Notes: generated from the letters alone by a model not told the origin. Shown: positions 10,746 through 22,633, counted from the stretch's first letter. The stretch is 64,000 nt of DNA from Taxillus chinensis (GCA_023512835.1 CM042087.1:15532853-15596852), one strand, 5' to 3'. Made by a program: numbers and translations.

Positions 10746-11884
10746 TGTTTTATTTTGAAAACCCAAAGTCATAAATGCGTATCAAAGTAATGAACACATA
10801 CATTAAAATAAACAAACGTGGAGTGTGTGATTATGGCATGCACAAATAAAAATAAAAGCACTCTTTCTTTTTTCTTTTTTTTTCATCATCTTCTCTTTTT
10901 TTATGCCTCTCCTTGTGCTCTCTGTTTTTTGTTTCCACTATATTTTACATATTACAACGTACAATATGCAAAGAAAGAAAATACAACAGAAAATACTAAA
11001 AATTACATCAAGTATAAAAAAATGAAAATCAGGAAAATACTAAAATTATATCAAATATAAATAAAAATAAGCTAAAAAATAGAGCAGCAAATGTAAATTA
11101 CATTGACTTTGGCTTGAATGGGGCTTTAACACGGGACGTACGTCTGAAATATTCTATTTAAACTATCTTGTCAGCGCCGATAATCGCCTACTCGAAGATA
11201 GAACCAACAAATCTGGCAGTGAGATTTGTAAAAAAGATTTCCTGGTATTTGGAGATTAGAGTGATGTATTTTTTTGGGTTTAAGATTTTTTTGGTAATTG
11301 GAAATAAGGAGAGTAGGCGTAAGAAATAGGGGAATTAAGGAAAAAAAAGGGGGAGACTGGAGTTTTTTTTTGTATTTTTCTTTTGCTAGGAAAAAGAAAG
11401 CCGAAACGAAATAATAGGGAAAAAGGAGTTGGAAAGGATGGGCGATTTTGATTTTCAGAATAGCAGAAAGCTATCCGGGCTTTTTTTTGAGATTTGGGAG
11501 CTGGGTGTGGAGATGGAAGAAGAGCTTTTGTTCTCTTTTTTTTTTTAGAATGTCCTCTCTCTCTGGGCGTAATCTGGGCGTTTTTTTTCTCCTCCCCCCC
11601 TTTTCGCGTGGACTGAAGACTTGCTTTTAAAGGGGTTGGCTCAATTTGGCTGGACCATCATTATTATGCATTTATTGCTCTATTATGAATGCAGGATTTT
11701 TAATTGTAAGATTCTGACTTTTGTCTAGCGGTTGGACGACCTGTGCATAAAATGGGGCAGCTTGTGATTGTTTTTTCATTTTTTTGTGAGCACATGCGTC
11801 TGACAGGAGTTGAAAAACATCTCTAACAATTGCCAGCTAATAAAAACACGCCCCGTGAGCAATCAGTGGGAGGGCCAGCGAGAG

Positions 11885-12366
11885 AGGCCAAGCAGCGAAG
11901 GTCAAAGGTTAAAGGGTCAGATTGTCGGCGAGTCGGAGTGTCGGTAGGTCAAAGTGTTGCCAGGGTCGAAGTTTTGGTGGGTCGAAAGTTCGGTGGGTCG
12001 AAGGTCAATGGTCAACGGCTCGAAGTGTCGGCAGGTCGAAGGTCAACGGTCAACGGGTCGAAGAGTTAAGGGTGGAAGGGCAAGGGGCGAAGGGTCGAAG
12101 GTCCGCGGGTCGAAGTGTCGACAGGTCTGAGTGTCGGCAGGGTCAAAGAGTCGCTCCTCGAAGGTCAAGGGTCGAAGATCAAAGGGGCGAAGGTCGAAGG
12201 CCCACGGGTCAAAGTGTTGGCAGGTCGGATGGTCGAAGGCTTACAAGCTTCGAAGCTTCGAGTCTTCGAGGCTTCGAGGCTTCGTAGCTTCAAGGCTTCG
12301 AGTCTTCGAGGCTTCGAGGCTTCAGGGCTTCGAGGCATTGAGTCTTCGAGGCTTCGAAGCTACGAG
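11885..12366 (+). repeat. Degenerate GGTCGAAG / GCTTCGAGG array in Tat-1 LTR
   Basis: First half is variants of GGTCGAAGTGTCGGCAGGTC; second half is variants of GGCTTCGAGGCTTCGAAGC. Counterparts are at 17700-17966 (Tat-2) and 52145-52500 (Tat-3). Rich in TCGA and CpG. Confidence 0.85.
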
Positions 12367-12786
12367 TAATTGTAAAAAAATGGACAACCTTTCGGTGATT
12401 GTTTAGGAAGACCCGTATTGGCTTAAATAGAAGTTTTGGAGAATTTTGCATAGTCACTTTTCCCGGCAGTTTGACCAGGGGCATTGACTGTCTTTTGGCG
12501 AGTTTGACTTTTTCCAACGAAAGTTGTTTTGGCCATAACTTCTTCATTTTTCATCAGAATTGAGCTCGGTCAAGTGCGTCATTCTCCAAATTTCCTCCTC
12601 TATCCCCTGTTATTGGTCTTGGGGTACTTTAGAGACTTGTAGCAAAGGTTATCTATTTTGGGCTTCCCCATTTGTGTAAGTGTATCCATTTATGGACCTG
12701 TTCAACAAGGGATAGGGCATGGGCATAATAGTATCTAGAAAAACAAGTGGTTAGTATGTCCAACTCGGACAAAATGGGGTCCAACA

Positions 12787-13746
12787 CATGGATCTAGATG
12801 TATGTATGCATGTATCAAAAAGGGTTAGTATCTCCCTTTTTGACATGTATGTATACATGGATTTACATGTCTAAGTGTTACAATATATGAAGGCAAGACA
12901 GATTTCTATGTACCTATGTTAACACATATGTATGCATGATTGTGTGTGTGAGTAAGCATGTATGCAGGGATCTATATGTCTGGGTGATGCAATGCGCGTG
13001 TTAAGTGGGGAATGAAAGGACACCTAGTAACGAGATGGTCTATGTGACCCAAGACTGTGTGTGGGGTGGAATGGAACAAAACATGTGTCCTATGTGGGCC
13101 CATGTTAGATGTTGAAATCGAGAAATAAACATGGGAAGTAACAATGTGATTTCTCGTAGGACAGAGTTAACTCAAAAGAATAATAAAATTATGAACAGTT
13201 ATATGAGATAAATCGAACAATATATAGCAATAGCAAGACAAATAGATAGGAAAGAATAAACCAATAGTAAGGCAAATCATTTATGCAAGGGATGACTTAA
13301 GGACTACCCTACAAAACAAAGGTTAGCATGGTATGTAATGAGCAAACAACATGTGGGTCAATGCCCCTGATAGGCTTTTATTGCTAGACCTATCTTATTC
13401 GTTGGTTCCCAAACTTCCTCTGTAGAGGGCTCCGTACACCGTGGGATTTATCGGAGGGGGGTCTTAAAAGGACGAGCCTTAAAAGAACCTCAAGCTTGAG
13501 TGAGGAGTCCGGGGCCCTATTACGGATGATGATCAACGCGCAAGGTACCGTACTAAACCTCGCTAAACTAAATTATGACAAACCCGGGTATAGGGTTATG
13601 CATGAATGCAACAGGTATGGAAAGCAGTAAATCACAACTATCACGTATTAAAGCGTATAAATCACAAAAAAATCGAGTAAAGTAAATAAATAAAAAAGCA
13701 AGTAAAAACAAAAGGAAACCTCCCAATCCTAGTACTAGGCCTAACC
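12787..13746 (-). other. Tat-2 leader, non-coding
   Basis: TGTATG-rich DNA (12790-12990) with an inverted repeat AAAAAGGG...CCCTTTTT at about 12817-12842. The stretch 13480-13745 matches the Tat-1 leader. No gene seen. Confidence 0.7.
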
Positions 13747-14162
13747 CTCTATGTAAGGACCCGTATTTGAGGGGCCTTAGAGATAGCATTGAGTTAGAGA
13801 CCTTATTTTAACAAATGAATATCAGCACAATGATGTGCTCATCAAATGGAGAATTTTGACTGTACTTGGACTACATTTGGGATTTGAGGCCCTGAGGAGT
13901 ATTTTCGGGATTTCACAAATAATTTTATATTCCCTTTTAAATTACCTGGGTTTGTATTTTGAGCTTTGGGCCTCCCTTCAAGGGAAAAACCAATATGAGA
14001 GAGAGTGGGCTGTTTTGCCTTTCTTCTTGGGTTTACTTAACCATTGGGCTACATTTGGTCTTGGGCTTCTATTAAAAACAAAATAATAAAAAGAAATAAA
14101 ATAGGAGAAAAGAAAAGGAAGAACCAAACCTTACCTTCCCTATAGCCGTCACACACACACGC

Positions 14163-14164
<2 letters not shown>

Positions 14165-14208
<44 letters not shown>
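14165..14208 (+). repeat. (GA)n microsatellite
   Basis: About 20 uninterrupted GA repeats inside the solo LTR. Confidence 0.95.
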
Positions 14209-14211
<3 letters not shown>

Positions 14212-14779
14212 CGATCCAGAGTGGAGGGGTTCCTGACGATCAAGGATTTCCTACAGACGACGGGAGGCCGGAGGCGTTGAGGTAGCAAGGACACAGATCG
14301 CTCCATTCTTTTCCCCAATTCTTTTTTCTGCAATACGAGGTAGGGATTTCAAGTTTGTCTATTTGCCGTCTCTCTCTTACAGATTTCTAGAAAATAAAAT
14401 TTATGTGATGATCTGGGATGTTGAGAAGGGACCTTTTTATATATATTGAGTTTTCTAAATTCCACCTTAAGCCTATGGATGATCTGGGTTTTTGTCTGAG
14501 TTTTCTAAATTTCTAAATTTTCTGCGTGAGATTATTTGTGCCTTTGGGTTAGGGGTCATTTGTATACCCTTTGTCCTGAGATTATTTAGATGAAAATTTT
14601 AGGAAAAACCCTGTATTTGGCTTGGCTAAGGCCTCTGGTATTGGGAAATCAAATGAGAGTGAGGCCAGAGTTGGATTTAGACTCGGTTTATGGGCTTAGA
14701 ACCTCAATAACTTCTAAACTAAGACGAATTTAAGGTTGGTTCTTTAGAAAAAAATGATTAGAATGACAAAAGGAAGGTT

Positions 14780-15022
14780 TTGGAGCCTACACATGAGAAT
14801 GCCTTTTTCACTTGCAGATTTGTTCTTGCTCCAAATTGCCCCAAATTTTAGGTGGAGCTTCCTTAGAGGCATAGGAGTTGAAATACCCCTGCACGTGAGA
14901 ATGACCTTTTCACGTGCAACCTTGTTTTTGGCTAAAAATCATCCTTAAACCTTCTGGGATGGTTGGAATGATGTTTGGAGTTAATTTTCCTCTGCACGTG
15001 ACAATAGGTTGTCACGTGCAGC
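14780..15022 (+). promoter_or_regulatory. Three-copy module with G-box inverted repeats
   Basis: Three copies of a segment of about 104 bp start near 14787, 14890 and 14992. The second has 9-bp arms TGCACGTGA / TCACGTGCA (14890-14898 and 14910-14918). The third has 13-bp perfect arms around TAGG (14992-15004 and 15009-15021). The first is decayed. CACGTG is the plant G-box bound by bZIP and bHLH factors; a role in LTR expression is inference. Confidence 0.75.
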
Positions 15023-16060
15023 TTGTTTTGGGCTCCCCTTGAGGTGGATAAGCTTCCTTTGAAAGGTTGTTTATGATCTAGACTATGAGTGAGAAATGTG
15101 TGGACTTCAGGGACCATGAGGGGTTAGGTGATGTTATGTGTAATGATTTGATTGTTCTGAGACTATCTGTTGTTTTACATTCTGAGTTGAGTTTTTTGTT
15201 TGTTGAATGAGTTGCATGTTTGTACTGTGTTTGTTGAGTTATGTTTATTGAGTTGAGATTGTTGAGTTGTATATGTTGAAATGTGTATGTTGAGCACCCC
15301 AGAAACGCGAGGAGTTGAGATAAGAACCCCAGAAACGCGGGGGATTGAGCTGAGTATGGGACAGTCATTATACTGTACCCCTTGAGATGAGATTCACATT
15401 TGCCTGGTGTGGCATGTCACGTCGCCGTGGTGGCGGGGTGTCCTCTGCCCTCCTGTGCAGGCAGAGGTATGAGGTGTGTTTACTGGGTGATGGTTGTAGC
15501 TTTAGCTTAAGTCACTACACAAGCACATGCATCCACTTGACATGCATAGTTTTAGAGTGGGACGGGACTGGGGAGACTTGATCCCTACTAAGCTGTGGTG
15601 TGCTCACTCCTCCTATGAACTGTTCTTTGCAGGACCTAGCAGGCGATAGGTGGAAGAGCTGAGTTGGTAGGCCGCTGGGGCTGTATGGCCTTATATATAT
15701 ATACATTTGGTTATTTCGTTGTATTTGAGATTTTGTTTGCTTGAACTGTGTACCCTGGTTTTATTATTGGGAGCTTGTTCCCTAGTGGGTTGTAAAAGAG
15801 CTTGAAACCTCTGAGCAATGTAATTGATGTTTTGGGTTGTGAATACCGTATGTATGTATATTGTGGTGGTGTGGTTGGCATGGAAACAGGTACATGCCCC
15901 TTGGCATGTTGACATGTGATACAGGGATAGGACAGCACCCGCGGTAGGTGTCCTCACTTTGGTGTTTACACCGAACCCTTGACCCTTCGGGTGCGGGCAT
16001 GGGCAGTCATTACCCATTTCCACAGGGGAAGGAAATTTGGGGCGTGACACTCTAAGTGTA

Positions 16061-16079
16061 GTCCCCAGCAGAGTCGCCA
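16061..16079 (-). promoter_or_regulatory. Tat-2 primer-binding site (tRNA-Arg type)
   Basis: Minus strand TGGCGACTCTGCTGGGGAC, two bases from the LTR end; the best-preserved PBS of the Tat copies here. Confidence 0.85.
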
Positions 16080-16081
16080 GC

Positions 16082-18390
16082 TGTCATTACCAGTTTTCGT
16101 CCAGGCCGCAACCGAATGATGAGATTTTACAGAGTCGCCACCAACTGTTTTTGGGGGTGCAGTTGGTCACCTAAAATGTGTGTGGTCTACATTACCAGAT
16201 AAGGGTTCGGGGGTTGGTTACGTGTAGGGAAGGATTAGCACTCCTACAGCGCCCTTTCGGTGCCCTTTCGGTACCTATAGGAGGAGGAGGTTTCTATTTG
16301 TTTTTTCACTGTTTTTGACTGGGTGAAGACATTATCGTTTTTCCAAAATCTAAGTTTTTTATTTGGCTAAGTTGCTTGTTAAAGTTGTAGATAAAATTGA
16401 TTTGCCCAAAGTGTCTAAAGGAGATCCTAAATGTTTTGTTTTTGTTTTTTTTTTATTTGAAGTGAAAAATGAAATCATAAAGTTTTGGTTTTGGTTTTTT
16501 TTATCTTATTTTGGAAATTGAAGCCCTAAAAATTGAAATATATATTTTTTTACCTTTTTTTGGTTTTTGGTTTAAAACATTTTTTTATTTTTTTCTATTC
16601 GAAAATGTTTTTTGTTTTTGTTTTTGTTTTTGTTTTTGAAGAATTGAACATAAAGTTAAATATTAAAAACTCATATTTGCCCCCTTTTTTTTGGTGTTTT
16701 TTTGACTATGACTATGACTAAAACAACATAAATGTGAAGCGTGTGATTGTTACATCCATAAACAGAATGAAACCACTCTCTTTTTTTCTTTTCCTTTTTT
16801 TCTTTTTTTCTTGACTCTCATTTTTTTTCGCTCTTTGTTTGTTGGTTTTTTACTATTGGCTATTACATATTACAACTTAAATAAAATGGAGAAAAGAACA
16901 ACGAAATAAGGAAAACAAGAAACGAAACAACTAAACGAAATTAACAACAAGGAAAAAATAAAATCACAACACAACTGCTCAGAAATATATTAAGTTAACA
17001 AAACTAATAATAATAATGAAACCAACTTTGGCTTTGGATTGGGACTCTGGTAGTGGCAACGTTAGTGGGAGGGCGAGTCTCCAAAGACTGGTTAGTTGGA
17101 GTTGGGCTGGAGGTTGACACTGCTGGCTGAAACTGCATATAAACCTGTGTCTCTCTCTTTTCGTTTTGCTATCCCCTTTATTGTTGCTAAAAAGAAAAGA
17201 AAACAGAATTGGGGGAATGATAATGGTATTTCAGAATTTCTGGGTTTAAAATGGGAAGAGTGTATGTATGAGGGTTGGAAAAGTGAGGAGAGAAGTGGGA
17301 GGAAAAGGAAAGAAAAAGGAATCAGACTGTCTTCTCTTTTTTTTTGATTGCAGGAGGTGAAATTGAGAGAGAATGGAAGCAATTTTTCGTCAGAGAGTCC
17401 TTAGGTCCATCCTTCGGGCGTAATCTCTGTTTTTCGTTTGAGAGGATACTGTTTTTTAAAGAGGTTTTGCTGCATCTCATTAATTGTTGCATTTAATGAT
17501 TTGACGGGTGTATTATTAATCCCAGTATTATTAATTTCCAGATTCTGCCTTTTGTCGGAGGGAATAGCGACTTGTGCAACTCGTGATTGTCCTTTTTGTA
17601 AGTTTTTATTAGCACATATGACCGACAGGCGTTGAAAAATGGCTTTGTCAGATGGCCAGCTCATAACAAGCGTGTCCTGTGAGCAACTAGTGAGAGAGCC
17701 AGCGAGAGAGGTCAAACAGCGAAGGTCAGAGGTCAAAGGGTCGGAGTGTCGGCAAGGTCGAAGTGTCGGCTGGTCGAAGGGTCGCTCCTCAAAGGTCAAG
17801 TGTCGAAGATCAAAGGGGCGAAGGGTCGAAGGTCCACAGGTCGAAGTGTCGGCAGGTCGGAGGGTCAAAGGCTTACAAGCTTCGAAGATTCGAGGCTTCG
17901 AGGCTTTGAGGCTTCAATGCTTCAAGGCTTTAATGCTTCGAGGCTTCAAGGCTTCGAGGCTACGAGTCAAGTTTTTTTTTTCTAATTACCTTTTTACCCC
18001 CACACAAAATGCCAAAGGGGGATATATTGTGGGGATAATTCGGGAAGACCCATATTCGCCTAAATCACTGTTTTGGAGAATTTCACATTGTAACTTTTTC
18101 GGGCAGTTTGACCAGGGGCATTGACCGTCTTTTGGCATGTTTGACTTTTTCTTCCGAAAACTGCTTTGGCCATAACTTCTTCGTTTTAAATCGGAATTGA
18201 GCTCGGTCAAGTGCGTTAGTCTTCAATTTTCATCCTCCATCACCTAGTGTTGGTCTTGGGGCACTTCAGAGGCTAGTAGTAGAGGTTCTTAACTTTGGGC
18301 TTCCCTGGACCTGTTTATAAGATATGGCATGGGCAGATAAATATATAAAATAGGTTAGTATGTCCAACCCGGACAAAATGGGGTCCAAGA
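16082..18390 (-). repeat. Tat-2 LTR (shared between two tandem copies)
   Basis: A 2309-bp LTR collinear with the Tat-1 and Tat-3 LTRs but shorter. PBS and leader follow its left end, and a PPT with the 3' internal tip precedes its right end. The first bases on the minus strand are TCTTGGACC, so the leading TG is mutated. A TCGAAG/GCTTCGAGG array lies at 17700-17966. Confidence 0.88.
17700..17966 (+). repeat. Degenerate GGTCGAAG / GCTTCGAGG array in Tat-2 LTR
   Basis: Same organisation as 11885-12366 but about half as long, showing that array length varies between LTR copies. Confidence 0.83.
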
Positions 18391-18485
18391 GCTGCCCCTC
18401 CTTGTGCATTGTTTGTGTACAAACAGTGTACAAAGATAAGAGAGACTCATTTTGTATGGGTTGGAGCACTTACCTGACTTACCTG
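18391..18485 (-). other. 3' internal tip of a Tat copy, truncated
   Basis: Contains the PPT complement (CCCCTCC) and the TGTTTGT-GT-ACAAACA dyad and matches 243-340. Homology stops at about 18485, where copia sequence begins. Confidence 0.7.
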
Positions 18486-18626
18486 CTGCTGAGGTTGGGT
18501 TGGAACATTTAGATGGCGGGAAGAGAAATCTCGGCTGCCTCGGGGCAAAAGAAAGTCTGACAGCCTGGGATGGAAAGAAGGTAGCTAATTCCAGTCTACA
18601 GTTACAGTGAAACAGGACTTAGAGAT

Positions 18627-19352
18627 ATGGGTACTGCTGCATCTCTGGACAATGATGTAGCAGTTGAACAGTCAGAACTAAAAGCTAAACCTTTAGTTAA
18701 CCTATCCTCTACATCCCAATGCAAGGGTAAGGGTGTAGTTTTGACGGAGACAAACTCAAGCAGACTTACTGCTACGTTTGAGACTGGCTCATCCAGCAAG
18801 GTTGTTTCCTCTAAGCCTAAATTTGTCCATGGTGGGAGAGTTAAGAACGGTCTAGGATATGTGAGAAAACCTAGGAAGCCTCTTAACACTCAAACCAAAC
18901 CGTTGAGACAAAATGTCCAACCCATTCCTGTTAACTGCCCCATCCGCTATGAAGTTGGACACCTTTTATATCAGTGCAGATTCTACCCTGAGTATCTTAA
19001 GAATGAGATTGCCACAGAAATCAGGGTAAGCCTTAAGCAATTACACATCACTAAAAATCTGTAACCTTATAATTTAGATAGGAAGAAGAAAGCAACTAGG
19101 CACACACAGGTTACCTCAACAAAGAACCCAACTACTAAACCTGTGAAGAATGATGTCAACCCTGTGCCTAGTAAAGCTGCCAAGAGTAACCATAAGGAAG
19201 GAGAATCTGAAAAGAGCACAAAGAATAAAGTAGCTAACAAATTTAATGAGGAATCACATAAGCTAGCATGGAAAGTCAAATCATCTCCCACTTATTGGAA
19301 ACCAAAATTGTTAAATGCAGTTTTCACTTACCCAAAGCCTATGCACGTTTAG
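18627..19352 (+). pseudogene. Sire-1 gag, C-terminal part
   Basis: Structural protein of the particle. One plus-strand frame, interrupted by stops at 19062-19064, just after it and at 19350, continues in register into the integrase region, so gag and pol were one polyprotein. The zinc knuckle is decayed: CPIRYEVGHLLYQC keeps the first Cys, His and last Cys of C-x2-C-x4-H-x4-C, but the second Cys is Arg. A Lys/Ser/Thr-rich linker follows (about 19090-19300). The methionine at 18627 is not a real start, since the N-terminal gag domain (compare Sire-3, 63350-63958) is missing. 18486-18626 shows no clear coding. Confidence 0.7.
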
Positions 19353-19367
19353 GCCCCCAAGACTTAG

Positions 19368-20714
19368 TTGCCAGTTGTGCAGGAACAGGTACATGAAGCC
19401 GAAAGTAGCCACCGGAAACAAAAGATCAATTCCAGCCAGTGGTACCTTGACATTGCCTATTCTGTACACATGACAGATGATGCCTCTCTATTGAGAGAAG
19501 TAAGAGAGGTTACAGCTTCATCTGTCACATTCGGGGATAACAAAAAGGGTAAGATTGTTGGTAAGGGAACTCTCTCCAATGGTTCTGTTTCTATTCAAAA
19601 TGTATCTGTTGTTCAAGGTCTTAAGCATAACCTGTTGAGCATAAGTCAATTGTGTGACAAAGGTTATGAAGTTTTGTTTACTAAGCACACCTACACAGTT
19701 TTAGACCCCATCTCCAAAGAGGTAAAGTTGAATGGACAAAGACAAGGGAATGTCTATAAATTGGTTTTTGGAAATGCTCAATCTAATGAACCAATTTGCT
19801 TTCTGTCCAAAGCTTCTCCTGACATTAGTTGGCTATGGTACAAGAGATTTGGTCATTTGAACTTTAAGACTATGTCTAAACTATCATCTCTTGATTTGGT
19901 TGAGGGCTTACCTAAGCATGTTTATGAGAAAAAACACCCTTGTAGTGATTGTCAGCTGGGTAAGCAGGTGAAACACTCTTTTATGAGTGTGGATAAAACC
20001 TCAATCACACAACCACTTGAACTTCTGCACATGGACCTATGTGGACCAATAAATGTGTCTTCGTTATCTGGTGCACGATACTTCCTTGCTGTAGTAGATG
20101 ACTATACCAGATATACATGGGTTATGTTTCTCAAGAACAAAACTGAAACATTTGAAAATCTTGTTAAACTCTTCAATTGGATAACTAATGTTAAGGGTCT
20201 CTCTATTAAATGCATTAGAAGCGATCATGGCAAGGAGTTTGAATTTTCTGAAATGTTAGAGTTTTGTACTGAACATGGTATCCAGCATAATTTTTCAGCA
20301 CCTAGAACTCCACAACAAAATGGAGTCGCTGAAAGAAAAAATAGGACCTTAGTTGAAGCAGCTAGAACCATGTTGACAGGAGCTCAGTTCCCAAAATCCT
20401 TATGGGCTGAAGCTATTGCCACTGTTTATTATGTACAAAACAGAACTCTAATTGACAAACGAGCCATGAAAACACCCTATGAATCATGGAATGGAAAGAG
20501 ACCAAACATTGGTCACCTAAGAATCTTCGGGTGTACTTGCTATATTCTGAACAATGGCAAGGACTACTTGAATAAGTTTGATGCTAAGTCAGATGATGGG
20601 TATCTTGTTGGATACTCCATGAATAGCAAAGCTTATCGTATGTTTAATAGAAGGACTAAAACTGTTCAAGAGTCCATTCATGTTTCATTTGATGAAACTA
20701 ACCATGGTATGTAG
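19368..20714 (+). pseudogene. Sire-1 integrase (copia)
   Basis: Inserts the cDNA into the host genome. In order: remnants of the protease-integrase linker (WYLDIAYSVHMTDD, where the protease-like motif has lost its usual context), the GAG-pre-integrase zinc region (KRFGHLNFKTM ... CSDCQLGKQ, the H-H-C-C set), and the D,D35E core with D in LLHMDLCGPI, D in IRSDHGKEF and E in NGVAERKNRTLVE. The C-terminal portion includes YLVGYSMNSKAYRMFNRRT. This 448-residue stretch is open. It ends at TAG 20712-20714, but the same frame resumes at once with the RT part, so the stop is a lesion in a longer polyprotein. Confidence 0.88.
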
Positions 20715-20738
20715 AAAGGAGACCAAAATGTAAATGAA

Positions 20739-22633
20739 GTGCAGGATACCATCATAGTAGAAGACCAAGACACAGATAATCCAACAACAACTGAACCAGT
20801 GGTTAATAGACCTAAGCCTGAAGACCAAAGAACTGAACTAGTTACTGCAGAATCAAATCAAAAATCAACAGAAGATCATGACCTTAACATTCAACTTGTT
20901 CGGTCACTAGCATCTCCCCCAGCCCAAGAGCTTGACATAGAGAAGTTGGGCATTCAACATGAAGAAAGAGAAGACCTTCCAAAGGCAAGGAGAAGGTTAA
21001 AGGATCACCCACCCGAACTAATAATAGGAGATCCTGCTGCACGAGTCAAAACAAGGGCTGCCACACTTCATGAGAATCTATGCGTGTGTTTCTTATCACA
21101 AGTGGAGCCAAAAGCAATTGATGATGTAATTCAGGATCACTATTGGATTGACGCTATGCAAGAAGAGCTCAATCAGTTCAAGAGACAAAGAGTATGGGAG
21201 TTGGTTAACAGGCCTAGATCACAACAAGTCATTGGCGTGAAATGGATCTTTAGAAATAAACTTGATGTTGATGGGGTTGTGATCAAAAACAAGGCCAGAC
21301 TGGTGGCGAAAGGGTACATATAAGAAGAAGGAATTGACTATGATGAAACCTTTGTGCCAGTTGCTAGACTAGAGGCCATCTGCATGTTTTTAGCATATGC
21401 AGCATCAAGGACTTCAAAGTTTATCAAATGGATGTCAAGAGTGCATTCCTTAACATAAACCTCCAAGAAGAAGTCTATGTTGAACAACCCCCTAGATTTC
21501 TAGAGCCAAACCAAGAACACAAAGTGTATAAACTGAAGAAGGCTCTATGTGGACTAAAACAAGCTCCCAGAGCTTGGTATGAAACATTTTCAGAATTTCT
21601 GATGAAAAACAAGTTCGGAAAAGGCAAAATATACCCCACTCTATTTCTCAAGGAAGAAAAAGGATCACCCTTGATTGTTCAAATTTATGTTGATGACATT
21701 ATATTCGGATCAAGGGATAAAAAGCAGTGTGAAGAATTCTCCCAGTTGATGAAAAGTGAATATGAAATGAGTATGATGGGAGAACTTTCATTCTTTCTTA
21801 GGTTGGAGGTCAAGCAGTTGAAGGATGGGATCTTTATCAGTCAAACTAAATACACTAAGGAGATTCTGAAGAAATTCAAGATGACTGATGTGACTCACAT
21901 AAAAATGCCCATTCCTACAAACGCCAAATTGGATATGGATGAAGCAGGCAAACAAGTGGATATCACTAAATACCGAAGCATGATTGGATCTTTGCTGTAT
22001 CTCACAGCAAGTAGACCTAATATTATGTTCGCAACATGCATCTGTGCAAGATACCAAGCAAATCCCAATGAGTCTCATATGTCTCATGTCAAAAGGATTA
22101 TGCGGTATCTCAAGGGAACTGAAAATTTGGGACTTTGGTACCCAAAGGAGTTTGAATTCAACCTGATAGGCTTTTCAAATGCAGACTTTGCTGGTTGCAG
22201 GATTGATAGGAAGAGCACAAGTGGAACATGCCAATTGCTTTGCAACAGACTTGTATCCTGGTTCAGCAAGAAACAGAATTCAGTTTCAACCTCAACAGCT
22301 GAAGTGGAGTATATTGCTACAGGAAGTTGTTGTGGTCAATTGCTTTGGATGGCCACTCAACTTTCAGACTATGGATTTAACCTGAAGGCGGTGCCACTAT
22401 ACTGTGACAACACAAACTCCATTACAATTTCCAATAATCCTGTCATGCATCCCAAAACCAAGCACATCGAGGTCAGACATCACTTCATACGTGACCATGT
22501 GCTGAAGAAGGACATTTCCCTTGAGTATATATCCACTGATGACCAGCTTGCCGACATATTCACCAAACCTCTACATGAAACCAGGTTCAATGAACTTCTG
22601 ACAAAACTTGCCATGCTAGACTTAACTTCATAA
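20739..22633 (+). pseudogene. Sire-1 reverse transcriptase and RNase H (copia)
   Basis: Reverse transcription and RNA degradation. The frame 20739-21323 carries an acidic linker and the RT start (WIDAMQEELNQF, KARLVAKGY). TAA at 21321-21323 replaces the usual Gln (CAA to TAA). A one-base deletion at about 21405-21415 shifts the frame to 21428-22633, which holds MDVKSAFLN, LKKALCGLKQAPRAWYE, the catalytic YVDD (21686-21697), GRID-type RNase H motifs (SNADFAGCRIDRKSTSG, STAEVEYIA) and the C-terminal LADIFTKPL. The RT tail (MGELSFFLRLEVKQ) is of the Sirevirus/Maximus type by eye. One frameshift and one stop are the only lesions in this half. Confidence 0.9.

Larger units (their letters stand above)
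1..12786 (-). mobile_element. Tat-1: Ty3/gypsy Tat/Ogre-lineage retrotransposon, defective
   Basis: Read on the minus strand the order is 5' LTR (10086-12786), PBS, leader, gag, G-patch segment, RT, RNase H, second archaeal-type RNase H, integrase, tandem-repeat 3' UTR, PPT and the beginning of the 3' LTR, which runs off the left edge. The extra RNase H after the first, the long LTRs and a PBS matching the 3' end of a plant tRNA-Arg are established marks of the Tat/Ogre lineage. The element is dead: it lacks the protease segment, has stops and frameshifts, and contains a solo LTR. It abuts Tat-2 leader sequence on its right, which suggests it inserted into Tat-2; the left target duplication lies outside the window. 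Confidence 0.9.
10086..12786 (-). repeat. Tat-1 5' LTR
   Basis: A 2701-bp LTR whose minus-strand sequence starts TGTTGGACCCC (right) and ends TGATGACA (left). It is collinear with 16082-18390 and with 51637-54593. It contains a T-rich low-complexity block (10480-10745) and a CpG-rich short tandem array (11885-12366). Open frames here come from low-complexity DNA. Confidence 0.92.
13747..16054 (+). mobile_element. Solo LTR, Ty3-type, with CTCTA target duplication
   Basis: A 2298-bp LTR (13752-16049) beginning TGTAAGGACCC and ending GGGGCGTGACA, flanked by CTCTA at 13747-13751 and 16050-16054. It lies in Tat-2 leader close to the PBS. The termini resemble those of chromovirus-type gypsy LTRs. 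It is the same family as the inverted copy at 30802-32633, which shares the ends and a set of G-box hairpins. No internal domain remains, so it arose by LTR-LTR recombination. Confidence 0.9.
12787..18485 (-). mobile_element. Tat-2: Tat/Ogre leader and LTR, with a shared LTR on the right
   Basis: Minus-strand order from the right: 3' internal tip with PPT (18485-18391), LTR (18390-16082), PBS (16079-16061), leader (16054-12787, interrupted by a solo LTR), then Tat-1. The LTR therefore acts as 3' LTR for what lies right and 5' LTR for what lies left, as in LTR-internal-LTR-internal arrays made by unequal recombination. The right-hand copy ends abruptly at about 18485; the left-hand copy would continue beyond Tat-1, outside the window. 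Confidence 0.75.

Noticed and set aside
10451..11060. Phe-rich open frames resembling membrane proteins
   Set aside because: Direct translation of T-rich low-complexity LTR DNA; the same block in other Tat LTRs is not conserved as protein.
11830..12406. Arg/Ser/Gly-rich open frames
   Set aside because: Produced by the GGTCGAAG/GCTTCGAGG array in the LTR; equivalents at 17639-18124 and 52051-52525 are also array-derived.
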